Below, piece after piece: positions 32,800 through 44,864 of a stretch of DNA of 64,000 nucleotides. The stretch's first letter is position 1. Every line of letters begins with the position of its first letter. The position numbers and the translations under genes are program-made. The stretch covers positions 3,679,059 through 3,743,058 of the forward strand of contig NC_054744.1 of NCBI RefSeq assembly GCF_018143015.1, written 5' to 3'. The notes under the pieces are model-generated. The model made no database searches, was not told where the DNA came from, and saw only the letters and a list, made by a program, of their open reading frames with translations. Source of the stretch: Lytechinus variegatus (taxonomy: Eukaryota > Echinodermata > Echinoidea > Temnopleuroida > Toxopneustidae).

Positions 32800-33850
32800 C
32801 TGACTTTGAATACTACTCTAACTCGCACAAGATGTTCAGCGATACATGGTTACTCTTATGTCCACTTTTTATGAACTAGACCAATAAACTTACAGAGATA
32901 TGATGGTTATTCAACAAAAAACCCCAACATGGCCAAAGTTCATTGACCTTACATGACCTGTGACCTTGATCATGTGACCTGAAACTCGCACAGGATGTTC
33001 AGTGATACTTGATTACTCTTATGTACAAGTTTCATGAATGAGATCCATAAACTTTCAAAGTTATGATGGTAATTCAACAGATACACCCAGTTCGGCCAAA
33101 GTTCATTGACCTTTGACCTTGGTCATGTGACCTGAAACGCGCACAGGATGTTCAGAGATACTTGATTACTATAATGTCCAAGTTTAATGAACTAGACCAA
33201 TAAACTTTCAAAGTTATGATGGTAATTCATCAGATACCCCCAATTCGGCCAAAGTTCATTGACCCTAAATGACCTTTGACCTTAATCATGAGACCTGAAA
33301 CTTGCACAAAATGTTCAGTGATGCTTGATTACTATTATGTCCAAGTTTCATGAATCAGATCCATAAACTTTCAAAGTTATGATGGGAATTCAACAGATAT
33401 CTGCAATTCGGCCAAAGTTCATTGACCCTAAATGACCTTTGACCTTGGTCATGTGACGTGAAACTCGTGCAGGATGTTCAGTAATACTTGATTAACCTTA
33501 TGTCCAAGTTTCATGAACTAGGTCCATATATTTTCTAAGTTATGATGACATTTCAAAAACTTAACCTCAGGTTAAGATTTCGATGTTGATCCCTCCAACA
33601 TGGTCTAAGTTCATTGACCCTAAATGACCTTTGACCTTGGTCATGTGACATGAAACTCTAATAGGATGTTCAGTAATACTTGATTAACCTTATGGCCAAG
33701 TTTTATTAACTAGGTCCATATACTTTCTAAGTTATGACGTCATTTCAAAAACTTAACCTCAGGTTAAGATTTGATGTTGACGCCGCCGCCGCCGCCGCCG
33801 TCGGAAAAGCGGCGCCTATAGTCTCACTCTGCTTCGCAGGTGAGACAAAA
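32800..33850. repeat. Tandem array of about 150-190 bp units, each with a DR1 nuclear-receptor word
   Basis: Five units anchored on GGCCAAAGTTCATTGACC (about 32931, 33094, 33247, 33410; TGGTCTAAGTTCATTGACCC at 33602). Each contains GAAACTCGCACAGGATGTTC and a TTATGATGGTAATTCAACAG-like segment. Every unit carries TGACCT-N-TGACCT, that is AGGTCA direct repeats with one spacer base (32954, 33107, 33270, 33433, 33625). The array ends in (GCC)n at 33781-33800 and a hairpin GTCTCACTCTG...GTGAGAC at 33822-33847. Non-coding; probably a transposon with internal tandem units. Confidence 0.85.
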
Positions 33851-33948
33851 ACCAAGGATCATAGAAAATATCGCAAAAGAGCTACATGTAAATGCTTGTA
33901 ATTTTAGTTGGAGAAATTTAGATTTTCCCTGTACAAAAACGCCATGGG

Positions 33949-34023
33949 GAAAAAGCGATATGACGTTTTGACTGACCGCAATTTCAGTGCGCGCGATCAG
34001 TCAAAACATCGTATCGCTTTTTC
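33949..34023. repeat. Inverted repeat, about 27-bp arms
   Basis: GAAAAAGCGATATGACGTTT... pairs with ...AAACATCGTATCGCTTTTTC around a short loop. A looser third copy of the motif (GATACGACAGTATGGCTGACC...GTTGTATCGCTC) follows at about 34045-34100. Confidence 0.75.
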
Positions 34024-34100
34024 ACAGGCAAAGTCAATGCAGTGCTGATACGACAGTATGGCTGACCACGCATGGTCAGTTACAACGTTGTATCGCTCTG

Positions 34101-35510
34101 TTGCTCTGCTACAGTACACGTTTCCTACGGGATTTGCTCATTTTATCAAAAATTTGCCATGAAAATCCCCTCATATCTCAGAAACTAAAAGAAATTGCTG
34201 TCTAGAAATTTAGTTATGAATAGAATAGGACTTGTACATTTACTTTCATTTTCTGCGAAAATTCCAAAATCAATTTTTTTTTTGGGGGGGGGCCAAAATT
34301 GACTGATAAGACAGTTCGGATGAATGGTCGATGATATGAAAGTGACAGAGGTTTGACAGCAAGTTGAGATGAAAAGTATCCCCCTCCTGCTTTTATTGTA
34401 AATGTGTATGCTATGATAGACATTTCCAATCAAATAACCTATACATCTGTTTAGATTCATACTGTTACATGTATGTAAAGGGAAACTCCCTTTTACAGCC
34501 ATAAGTTTTCAATAGTCAAAAGAGAAAGGGGGATTCATATCACAATGTTCTTACCTAAAAGGGATGAAGTATTTTGTTCTTTAGGGCATTCAATTACATG
34601 TTGGCGTAATTCTAAATTATATGTCTATCATAATTACATTTGATTGATTTTTCCACCCTTTATATTAATGTTAAAAGCACAAAGAAAATGTAGTATCACC
34701 AGGATATTATATTTCAAGACAAGCGTTTCAACTCTTGATTTTCGAGAGCATCTATTTGTGTTTTGAATATTAAAAGATTAATGAATAATTTGATTTTAAT
34801 TAGCGCTCTATTTCAGGAAATGCAATAAAAAATAGGAACGGTTGATGGGTTTATGAATGCCTTTATATCAATGGAGGAAATTTTCAACTCTGTTAGTTTC
34901 CAGGGCAAATTATTCATGTTTTGAATGGTTAGCGTGAGAAGACAGCACAGAGCTCCGAAGCAAGCTCTCTCAACCATCCATCGCTCTGGGTATAAATAAC
35001 TCTTGGCCTTTTCAGAATTCTCGTTTGGGGGAGGCCATTCTTGGGGAGAAAATAAAGATTTCTAGAGAAAAACAAAATCCATAGTCTATAAGACATTAGA
35101 ATGGATACACGATTTTACACATTAAAGAGAACTCAGAGAAAAACAAAATACATGAGCACAGATGCACAAAAGGAGTATATAGTAATCACTCATTATTCAG
35201 TATCTGACTGTTTTTTAATATAATATTATAATGGATCTTCAAATTTGTTGAAATTGCCAAATTATACAAAAATTAACATTCAAACAATATTCTTGACAAA
35301 GTCAAATTCACTAAAAAAATATATTTCATAATTTCATAGAAAGCGTTTGAAAAAATTAATATAGTGAAATACAAAAAATGAGTAGGGGACGTTATCGAGT
35401 TCTTCATTTTCATATCAACCAAGATGTGTTTTTTTAATCAAGCAAAGCTTTACATTGCCATAGCTCTCATACATAAAATATCTATTTTTCATGTACATTA
35501 TCTGATCACA
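34101..35510. other. Non-coding stretch
   Basis: No gene recognised. A purine-rich spacer with TTTTTTTTTGGGGGGGGG occurs near 34274-34292. It would be upstream of the candidate gene at 35511 but shows no clear promoter element. Confidence 0.4.
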
Positions 35511-35652
35511 ATGAAAATATCACATTTTGTTTGTTTGATTTTTCTCTATCTATTCAGTGGACTAGGCCTTGAAAATACCACATGTCGGGACTGGATAGTT
35601 CTGAAGTTAAATGAGTCTGCAACAAAATACTCTTCCAACACTAAGGAAAAGG
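35511..35652 (+). CDS. Candidate first exon of a secreted peptide gene (signal peptide)
   Basis: ATG with A at -3 opens a 47-codon frame whose N-terminus is a classical signal peptide: MKISHFVCLIFLYLFSGLGL, a charged start, a hydrophobic core and a small-residue cleavage zone. It is followed by ENTTC (an N-glycosylation sequon) and LNESA (a second). The exon can end at AAGG/GTATGC (donor 35653-35654), phase 1. The acceptor at 36466 (CTCTCTCCAG) supplies the complementary phase and extends the frame to a stop. The mature product would be about 45-50 residues with two cysteines. No family is recognised. It could instead be the N-terminus of a longer receptor whose other exons I cannot see. Confidence 0.35.
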
Positions 35653-35964
35653 GTATGCCTTCTTCGTGCCTGGTATCAAAATTATTTGCTTTCATTTGAA
35701 CACTGTTAACTTGTAAAACCTTGTTTAACAAACACTGCAAATGTTTTAATATTCTCTTTTTTTATTAATAGAACCAACAGATTATACATATGTACATGTA
35801 TGAAAACCTTCAGTGCACTTGGACCTCAATGGCAAAATACCTGTAATTTTTCATGACCAGGGGGTGAGAAGAATACTACATGCATACTCAATGTAACTCT
35901 CTCTCCCCCCCCCTCTCTCCCTCATTCTTTCTCTTTATTTTTCTCCCTTCCACTCTCTCCTTAG

Positions 35965-36441
35965 GTGGTTTCAGACCGCCTCGAATTTTATCAATTCCAG
36001 GTATTTTCTGATTGGGAAATTTACCCCAATCAGAATACCAGGTAATATTGGCAATGTGAAAGCAAATCACGCGTAATCTCCCCGAAAGAAAATACCCACT
36101 AAATAGTAGGTACTTTGTCAAAATTACAAGAACTTTCGCAGGGATTTTTCCAAGGTCGCAGGTACTTTGGCAATGTGAAAGCAATTTACGGGAACTTTTA
36201 TCCCAGCGTGTAATTGGGTGCGGGGGCGTGGGTGGCTGCTGAGCTAGTGATTTTGAATCTCGCGCCTTGCCTTCTTATCAGCCCATACTGCGCATGCTCG
36301 TAAGTTCAGGAACTTATCCTGAAGGGTATGTTTCGGGGCAGTGTTAGTGCAGGAATAATTAATAAAAGAAAACAAGTAAAAAAAAATAAAAAAGTTCTCG
36401 TAATTTAACGGGGATTCTTATGATTGAGGCGGTTTGAAACC
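35965..36441. mobile_element. MITE with TGGTTTCAGACCGCCTC ends
   Basis: A 477-bp element with 17-bp inverted ends differing at one base (TGGTTTCAGACCGCCTC / GAGGCGGTTTGAAACCA). It contains nested complementary words (CAATCAGAATACCAGGTAAT / AATTCCAGGTATTTTCTGATTG). It sits between two pyrimidine tracts (35898-35964 and 36442-36464), as if inserted into one longer tract. Confidence 0.7.
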
Positions 36442-36466
36442 AACTCTTGTCTCCATCTCTCTCCAG

Positions 36467-36525
36467 GTGACCGGAGTTGGCCCAACCCAAACGAGGTGAC
36501 AAAGTCTTTGAGATGCCACAAATAG
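36467..36525 (+). CDS. Candidate second and last exon of the secreted peptide gene
   Basis: Follows a strong acceptor (TCTCCATCTCTCTCCAG). Joined in phase to 35511-35652 it adds DRSWPNPNEVTKSLRCHK and a TAG. The complementary strand also has an open frame here (about 36405-36605) with cysteine-rich text CQAPNEVTNYCNCPSF, so strand is uncertain. The only support is splice-site quality, phase match and the signal peptide. Confidence 0.3.
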
Positions 36526-37299
36526 ATCACATCAACAGGATCTTCATTAAAGCTGGGGCAGTTACAATAATTAGTTACTTCATTAGGAGCTTGGCAGTAC
36601 AGCACAGCTGAGCCCTCGGGAAAACAATATGCTTTATTTATAGCAAAGGAAAAGGTAACAAGTAATAGAAATCATCCGACCCCAAAGGCCTACCTCAAAA
36701 TATTGTTTTAGAAGAAAACAAATATTGCAGTATACAAGATAGGAGTTTTTTTTTTCATCTGTGTTCTTTTCAGATTTATATACATGTAGGTTTTTTAAGT
36801 GAAAAACAAGTATGAAGATTGTTTTAAACGTAACAAAAATATACCTGTGCCACAATGTAGTGCTAAATGCTATATGTATATTAAATACAATACATGAATG
36901 TATTATACACTGAACACTGCTTTGACAATTATTTGATTCCTCTCAAAACAATTGTCAGATTTGTTAATATTGGATAAGTACTTCCTTGTCAATGGTAAAA
37001 ACAGATAGAGTATTGATTCTGAAATTCAGACAAGTACTTTTAGGATTATTTTGATATTACAATCTGAAGGACTTTATTCAAATTATTCTATTTGTGTATT
37101 AAGACTAAAGGCTAATTTGCAGGATTAGATCTATGAAAATAAAAAATCATAGTTCAATCAATTAAGGAATTGGGAGATGTTCAAGGGAACTGATTCACAT
37201 TTGATGCATATTTTTCTTTCCTTTTCTCTTTTTTCTTTGTAGAGGAACTTCTCTTTCTCTTTACATTATAAATTGTCAAGGTTAAAATATAGCATGTGA
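36526..37299. other. Non-coding stretch
   Basis: No gene recognised apart from the alternative minus-strand frame mentioned for 36467-36525. Confidence 0.4.
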
Positions 37300-37460
37300 A
37301 AACTGTCTCCATTTCAAAATGCTATCATTGAATTTTGAAATGCCATCATAAGACTATTAATTATTAATGTGAATGCTCTCTACATTTCAAATGCAATCAT
37401 TGAAATTATACAATGCCATGATGGCTTTAATGTGTAAGCTCTCTCTATTTCAAATGCCAT
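37300..37460. repeat. Short tandem repeat, about 65-70 bp period
   Basis: Three diverged units share CTCTC(C/T)ATTTCAAATGC(C/T/A)ATCAT, with anchors near 37306, 37377 and 37440. Confidence 0.55.
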
Positions 37461-37626
37461 CATGTTATTAAAAAGCTCTTATTTTCATACAGGATTGTAT
37501 CAAAGGTTGATAATAATTCATAATGATAGGCAGATTTCAAAGCACGATATTACATAAGCTTGCGTTACATAGCAGGATGAAGAAATTGAATAGACCAGGT
37601 GACTAGAATAGCACACCAATGAACAC

Positions 37627-38219
37627 TTAAAGGAGAATGAAACCATTGGAACAAGATAGCTTGTGTGAAAACAGAAAAATCAAAGAAACAGATCACCAAA
37701 AGTTTGAGAAAAATCGGACAAATAATGAGAAAGTTATGAGCATTTGAATATTGCGATCACTAATGCTATGGAGATAGCAAATTGGCAATGCGACAAAGAT
37801 GTGTGATGTCACTTGTGAACAACTCTCCCCATTACTTTAGTATATATTTCACTTGAATTGCCTCTTTTATCACATCTATCCATAGATCATGTGTTCTTTC
37901 TCCATGAGGGCATGTAATACATATTTTTTAAGAATACATCATGGATAAAGAGTTTGTATCATCATAAGAAAAAGCAAAAAGAGACATTTTGAGGGTATTT
38001 TATAGTCCACCAAAGGGAAAGTTGTTCATCAGTGACATCACACATCCTTGTCGCATTCCCAATGGGAGGATCTCCATAGCATATAGTGATTGCAATATTC
38101 AAATGCTCATAACTTTCTCATTATTTGTCCGATTTTTCTCAAACTTTCTTTATTCTTATTTTTTGATTTTTCTGTTTCTACACAAGCCTATTTGTTCCAA
38201 AGGTTTCATTCCCCTTTAA
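37627..38219. mobile_element. TTAA-flanked foldback MITE, family B
   Basis: A 593-bp element between TTAA sites, with ends AAAGGAGAATGAAACC and GGTTTCATTCCCCTTT. Halves are partly complementary, for example AATGAGAAAGTTATGAGCAT near 37725 and ATGCTCATAACTTTCTCATT near 38101. Ends differ from family A but the TTAA target is the same, so it probably used the same type of transposase. Confidence 0.8.
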
Positions 38220-39154
38220 TGAAGGTATTTGTTGTATTCCTACTTTGAATGCATATCTTAGCATGTTGCACAATGTACTTGACAAACTGTGAAATACCAG
38301 TCATTCGTGGAAGCATTGTTGTTTTTTGTTGATGTAAATGAAAACGACAATTTGAAAGAATATATGAATAATCAAGACATCAAAGTTGGTGCTTATCTCA
38401 TTAGATTTTAAAGCACCATGTCACTTCAGTGCAAATGACCTTCTTCTGATCATGCGTAGAATCTTTTGATCATGCGCAGAAAGGAACTACGAACTGGCTT
38501 ATTCCGAAATAAATGGTAATTTATTAGAACAGGTTGGCAATATACCAGCAGGAAGCTGTCCTGTCGAGAGACAGGGGACTACAGATCATCACTTTTATGA
38601 AAAATAGTTAGTTACATGTATGTTTAGAAATATCATTTTGACAGATTTTCAAAACAATGTCGCTTTTTTTATACACACTTGATAAAGTACATTCACTTGT
38701 GAATGCGTTTGTAATGTACTGTGATGTGTAATATAATGCAGGGGTGAGACCAAAGTAACAGGTGCTTTGAAACACAATAAATCAGAGTTGACACAATCAT
38801 ATGATATGAGGTCAATAAAACCTGTCATAGCCTGGTTTGCATTCTTCACATTGCTTTACATTGAAGGGCTACATGTATGCTGGTATTATTGTTATACATG
38901 TAAATGCATATAAAAGCCTTCATGTGATTGTAGTACATGTATTGTACCGGGGACGTGAGAGGGAGAATTGTACTATAGTGCATTTATGGGGAAAACACCA
39001 TTTTTAAGACTTTGATAATTCCTGAGAAAAGTTAATGAAGGTAAATGCAGTGCCAACCTTGATCATAGTTTGTATTTTAAATCACAAAAGAAATTATAAT
39101 ATATGCACATTGCTGATCTTTCGTAATGAAGCTTCATATGGTAAAAATCCAAAG
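38220..39154. other. Non-coding stretch
   Basis: No gene, RNA gene or recognised repeat family. Confidence 0.45.
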
Positions 39155-39370
39155 GAGGCGCAAATAAGCTCAGGCGGTAAAGCGGGGTTTTCGGATTCTG
39201 GAGACCCGGGTTTGATTCCAACTTTGCGTGCTAGTACCCTGCATTATACCAGGTAGGTCCCTTGGAGGAGTGGGAGGGGGGTTTTAGTTAGCCATCGGTC
39301 CTCTGGTTGGTTGGTTGCTTGCTTACAAGCATTCATGCTTTTAAATAGCAATCAGGTAAAAAAATCACCA
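39155..39370 (+). mobile_element. tRNA-derived SINE, second subfamily
   Basis: The head resembles a tRNA: AATAAGCTCAGGCGG fits an A box and CCCGGGTTTGATTCCAA fits a B box. The following region (GTAGGTCCCTTGGAGG, CATCGGTCCTCTGGTTGGTT) ends in CACCATCACCATCA repeats. A full cloverleaf cannot be drawn, so it is not called a tRNA gene. Confidence 0.6.
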
Positions 39371-41626
39371 CCATCACCATCAACATGAGAGGCCTTATGA
39401 TTTTTCAAATACCTTTCATTTCAACAGACATTAAACTAAAAATTTGAAATTGAATGATCTTTCGATTTACACATCTCCAAAGACACAGGCTCCAATTTAT
39501 AAACCTTGTCAGTAGGCCCTACATTTAGGCCTATACATTCAAATTGCAAATTCACATGGGGCTAATATACGCATGGTCAGTGCGAAAGTTGAACAATTTT
39601 GAATTAGGGGATTACATGTACACGTAATGTACCATCATTCACATGCCAGTCATTCCACTGCATTGTAGGGAAACAACACAATTGCAACTATCGATTTTAA
39701 AAGAATGTTAAACTTGCTTCAAAGGTGTGGCTGTACGAAGCAACAGCAAAATAATTTGTATACCGGTACATTAACTTTTTGAAAAAAAGTAAAATTGTAA
39801 AAATGTAAAATACTAAATTTTCAACCAAAAAAAAATCATGTCTTCCCAATTCCCATCATCTCACTAACCTCCTCATCTGAAGCTCTTACAGTGCCATCCA
39901 TGTCATACTCCGTTTCCATAACTACTTCTCAATGGCTAGAAATTGGTAGTCAAGTCAACCGGCCTTGGAGCTAAGACATACCTCCCTCCAAGAGTCAATT
40001 AGAATCACTTTCCAAGCTCAATAGGTTTATGGTTTCCATGGCAACACACCTTTTGCATTTATCTCCTGTATCATGGAGGATACAATAACAGTGGCTTTGA
40101 GTGCCTTGCGACCATGGGTGGCAGTTTAACCTGTAAAGGTAGATTGGGTCATCGCTCTAGTCACCGGTCCCCAGAGCGGGGTCTCAGTTGGTTGCCTGGA
40201 GCTGTAAAACCCACTCAAAGAGTCAATTAATGTCACTGTCTGGGTGAAACCATCCATCACGGCTTGTTTCCATGGCAAAAACAATAAAAATTGATGCTGA
40301 CCTACATTACCCACATGTACATGTACTTAATCCTCCGGCAGAGATGTAAAGGTCAATGTTTATTTATGACAACTCCCGTAACCCTTGAGCATCAGTTATA
40401 GGTACATGTATGTCACATGTAGGCTTATCCTCAAAATAGAGGCATGATCTTCAATTTCAAATCAACTTTTGTAACCTATAAAACAATAAAACCTTCAACT
40501 ATAGAAGCGCTGTAAATAGATGTATTGATTGTTGCATGTGATTTAGTTTATACATACATGTACATGTACATAGAAGTCCTTACTTGCGTTTTAAGGAGAA
40601 TCAGCAACGGTCATAACCAGCTGCCAATATATTGATCTTTGAATCAGAACAGCTGATCTATCAAATTTTAACACCATTTTACTTTTCAAGCTCTGCATCA
40701 ACGACAATCATCAATAAACTGTTACATCCATTCATCCTGTGGCAGCCATCCTTTCGTGCAATGCTAAATCAAAGCAATGGATACATACATAATGCAGTTG
40801 CAATGATGAGGATTCAACAAAAATAATAATTTCCACAAAATCCTTCAGTTTAACAGCATACACTGCTACAGAACCTCTGAAACAATGCCCAATCAACCAA
40901 TTGATAGCTGGACAACACGTTTAAATCCACTCCAGCTCAGAACGGTATACAACAATGCTCCAAAGAACTCCACCGACGCAAACTTAACGCTGGTAGTCAC
41001 CTCAAAACAATGCGACACATGCGGTCCCCTCACACGAGGGATTGCAGATCTTTGAACGATTGCTGGTCGACTCCCGATGGCGATCCAATCACATCACCCC
41101 TTCAGTCACCTAGCTGTCCACACCCAAGCCAACTCAAACAACCCTCCAAACTCTGGTAGACCCAGGACCTACATGTACATCCCCAGAGTCTGGCAGACTG
41201 TGATGACATGCCTGCGATGGGGTCCGATGGCATCATGACCAGACTTTTCTAAATGTATTTTTCTGTTTATGACTCTGGCTCCTCCCATGAATGTTGAGTC
41301 TTTGGCGGACTCAGGACATGATCTATGGGTATGTAAGCTGAGAAATGTGGAGCTATGTATCTCACAGCGACTAGTCTTGTATAGATACTGGGGTATTCTA
41401 GGTTTACATGTGAATGTATATAGGCCTAATACAAGGTTATCATACATGTGTTTTCTCTGATTCTTTCATTCATCATACAGCATTATAACGTGCACCACTT
41501 TAGAAACTTTAATAGGCCTAGATGCATTTGAAAAGTGACAAAGCCATAAAACAGTAAGTAATGCATCTAGGCCTATTATTACTGTATGTGAAAAAAATCA
41601 TTTTATGAAAAATCATATGTAGATCT
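39371..41626. other. Long non-coding stretch
   Basis: No gene recognised. Around 39930-40270 there are repeated CCACTCAAAGAGTCAATTA-like phrases and a TTTCCATGGCAA word (about 40036 and 40270), suggesting a two-unit duplication of about 235 bp. TACATGTACATGTAC runs occur at about 40315 and 40560. Confidence 0.45.
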
Positions 41627-41758
41627 GGGGCCCGTAACACAAAGGTTAGCAATTGATCGTACGCTTGATTTTCATGATTGATTGTACATTGTAGTCAATG
41701 GAATCAATCGTAGAAAAATGTTCTATGGTCATTGCTAAGTTTTGTGTTACGGGCCCCT
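41627..41758. mobile_element. Small MITE with GGGGCCCGTAACACAAA ends
   Basis: A 132-bp near-palindrome with GGGGCCCGTAACACAAAG at the left and TTTTGTGTTACGGGCCCC at the right. A worn relative lies at about 61800-61930 (CATTGACTAGAATTTACAATC, ATTTGTGTTACTGGATCC). Confidence 0.8.
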
Positions 41759-42574
41759 GGACTGGAACCATTCATTATCATGCAGCATCAAACTGGGAAA
41801 GGGGCTCTACAAGATGTTGAACAAGATAAAGACAGGTATTCATTCCTTTTCATGGATTCTAAAGTATGTGTAGGCCTATACCGGTGACAGGCCAAGGGTC
41901 GAAAAGCGAAACATTAAAATGATAAATCAATTACATGTAGCAAATTTTTTTAAACATGGGGGAAGGGACCAGAATAAGCCTACTTGTTGTCATGGTAAAA
42001 GGGGGCTAGAGGTCGCCCTTGTGATCTTCCAACCTAATACATTGTACATGGAGCTTCGTAGCACAGACTACTAGCAACCAGACAGAGAAATGGAATAGAC
42101 GATGATCATTGCAGGGAGATTACGAGGAGCATTTGGCCGATGATGAACTTACAAGGCCCGCTGCTCAAGAAGAGATGGGAATACCAGGAGATGGAGTACT
42201 ATCATAGTATCCAATGTCAAAAGAATTAGCCTCCAATATATCTATGCCAACACAGGTTAATGCTTCACTCGTACACTACATGTAACCACACTTGATGGTT
42301 GCATCCACATTGAACAGAGGGGTGTAATTAATAAATTTTGGTATTATAAAATAAATTTGGCCTTTATTAACCACCATAGCTATGAATCGATATTGATGAT
42401 GATCATAACCAAATACTCCAACAATATGTGATACTCTAATGAAAGTCACAAAAAAGACCACTTTGACAACAAGAAAAGTAAAGAAAGAGCAATGATAAGA
42501 ATACGGAATACCGGTACCTGTCCTATGAAGGCCAGCATGTCTAGGTCTATTTGGGGGATGCTGAAAGTGACTCT

Positions 42575-42888
42575 AGGCGGTGCTGCACCAGCCTGAGTTT
42601 GCTCAATCTCGAGATTTTAGCCCGATCGGCCCTCTTCGCGATTAATCTCATGATTCAAGAAACCCCGTCTCCACGATCGCAAGAAGAGCGATTCCTGCTC
42701 AAGCGAGGCATCGATGCATTTTTTAGTGGGATAATTCGTAAAATAACGCAATCTTGAGATTAATCCTACAAACCAGCGCGATAATTGCGTCTCCATTACA
42801 AATAATCTCGAGATTGTTCAGATCGGGATAATTTGCCGGATCAGAAATAGCGCGCTAATTTGAAAACTCGGGCTGGTGCAGACGGCCC
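42575..42888. mobile_element. MITE with GCACCAGCC ends
   Basis: About 314 bp. The left end GGCGGTGCTGCACCAGCC... and right end ...GGGCTGGTGCAGACGGCC are inverted. Inside, ATCTCGAGATT, CGCGATTAATC and CCGATC words recur on both strands. The two open frames covering it (one per strand) are by-products. Confidence 0.7.
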
Positions 42889-42998
42889 TAATTGGTTCTG
42901 CAAGTATAATTTACAAGTAGGTCTTATGTTATTCGGGTCAAAGTCCAACAGGTCATCTGTAGTGACTTTCATTAGATTACCACGTACCCATGAATGGT

Positions 42999-43402
42999 TT
43001 ATTTTGTCTAATGCCAATCTTCCAATTGCCAACTCGTCTACTATCACTTGGTCTACCATCAGTTTGTCCACTCATCACATAGTCTTCTTTCAAGTTCCAT
43101 TTAGTCTGCCAATCCGTCTAATAACCAGTTGGTCCAATAGCCATTTAGTCCATATTCCATTTGGTCTAATTGGACCGAGTGTTAAATTGTGCAAAATGAA
43201 TGAAAATGTAATGGATGTTAGACCAACTGGTTATGAGACAAAATAATGATTGAACCAAATGGTTAATGGACCAAATGGGTGTTAGATGAAATGTTGATAG
43301 ACAGAATGGCATTAGACTATTTCAATGAAAGTAGACCATGTGGTGAGTAGACGAGTTGGCAGTAGACGAAATGCCAATTTAACCCCATGAACTACTCCTG
43401 GG
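42999..43402. repeat. Foldback element built of GGTCTAAT/ATTAGACC words
   Basis: The left half is a loose tandem of about 18-24-nt phrases such as CCATTTGGTCTAATTG and CAACTCGTCTACTAT. The right half carries the complements (ATTAGACC, AGTAGACGAGTTGG, ACCAAATGG). Outer ends GTACCCATGAATGG and CTCCTGGGTAC are roughly inverted. The 128-codon plus frame across it is incidental. Confidence 0.65.
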
Positions 43403-44336
43403 TACAAAGTGGCAAATTCAATGTACACTTATTGCCTTTTCAAATCCTCAATCTGGGAACAGTCATTTTCCACTCAATAAAAAAAAGGTTTGTCCATTTG
43501 GAACAAACATTATTTCCCTATAAAAGGATGCACAAGGACTATTTCATTTAAAAATCAGTACACATGTACCATTACCAGATCATATCCATTTGCATCATTC
43601 ACAAAACGGTATCATATCTGTTTTATAAGGGATTTGAGAATTGTCACATGACTTGCTTACAAGAATCACTTTCTATAGCTTTCTCTTCTGAATGAAATGA
43701 TTGATATTTTCAGTTTCTTGTACTGTTATCTTTTTTAGTTTAAAACGTTCTGGTTTCCATCCAATTACATGTATAACTGAAAGTAGAAAACCATTCTCGG
43801 AGCTGGCAGTCAATCAGTACACCTCCTTTGATGTTACTATGAGGTGTGTTCTATGATATTTGATCCATAGACAATTGCTCTGATGGAAAATCTGCAGTAA
43901 TAAGCCAAGCATAAAACCTAACCTCTAAAACTAACTAAACCCCAATCTTTATCTTTGCATTATTCTGAACCAAAAATTCTATTACAAATACAATCCCAGA
44001 GAATAATTTTGCTTCACAAAATTGAATCTAGCATTTTTGGTCATAAGAGAAAAGCTCTCAATGTACAGTCCTATGTAAAAACATGCTATACAAAAATGCA
44101 AAGCAGTCTTTCAAAAATGTGGAGCAAATAGCGAAGCAATACCAGGAAAATTATTCCCTGAATTCTATAAACTCTAACCTTTAAGTTTAATGTGCCCTCT
44201 GACTCAAGACCTGAACAAATCTTGCAGGAACAAAATGTAGTGTCACCAATTAGTATGCCTACATTGCTGCTACACATTGCAAAAGCATTCTGAAACATCC
44301 ATGTAGGCCTTCATCTACTACATGTACATACAACTA
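43403..44336. other. Non-coding stretch
   Basis: A degenerate AACCTAA-rich repeat near 43850-43990 is related to 5990-6120. No gene recognised. Confidence 0.4.
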
Positions 44337-44728
44337 ATACCCTTTTCATAAACCTATCCTCCAATTAGCCGCCTATAAAGAGTAATGCGGATAATTCAAT
44401 AAAAATTGCGTTCACAAACTCCGAAAATATGCCGCATTATGTTTACGAGCACCCGTCCTGAAAAAGGCGGAGAATCGTCATGACAACTGGACACGACCCC
44501 TCCGATGCGGTTGTGTTGGAAAAGGGTGACCATGTGACTGCACCATGGCAATTATCCGCATTATTTGGAAATGCCTTCATAAACTCAAAATCTTGTCCCG
44601 ATGCTGCTTTTATGCGGATAATAGCAGCATCAAAATAATGCGGATAACTCTGGTCCTCCTCCAATTTTACGACCAAATTATGCTGCTATTAGCCGCATAA
44701 TTGGGTTTATGAAACTTGAAAGGGGTAT
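44337..44728. mobile_element. MITE, ATACCCCTTTTCATAAACC family, copy 3
   Basis: A 392-bp copy in the orientation of 32253-32644, with a small insertion near the right end (GAAACTTGAAAGGGGTAT). The 77-codon minus-strand frame inside is incidental. Confidence 0.85.
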
Positions 44729-44864
44729 AAATGGTCAAGAATGTAGGCCTGTGTGTTTATAGGGAGATATACATGTAGTACAATGTAATGAATATCCAAT
44801 GAAAAGTGAAAGTTGTCATAATGATCCAGCACTGTTCTGGCCTACATGATAGATGCTCAGATAG

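Noticed and set aside
39155..39240. tRNA gene
   Set aside because: A and B boxes are present but no complete cloverleaf with paired acceptor stem; it continues into a SINE body.
43000..43400. CRISPR-like array
   Set aside because: Repeats are variable, not regularly spaced, and mirrored into an inverted half; the host is an animal genome.
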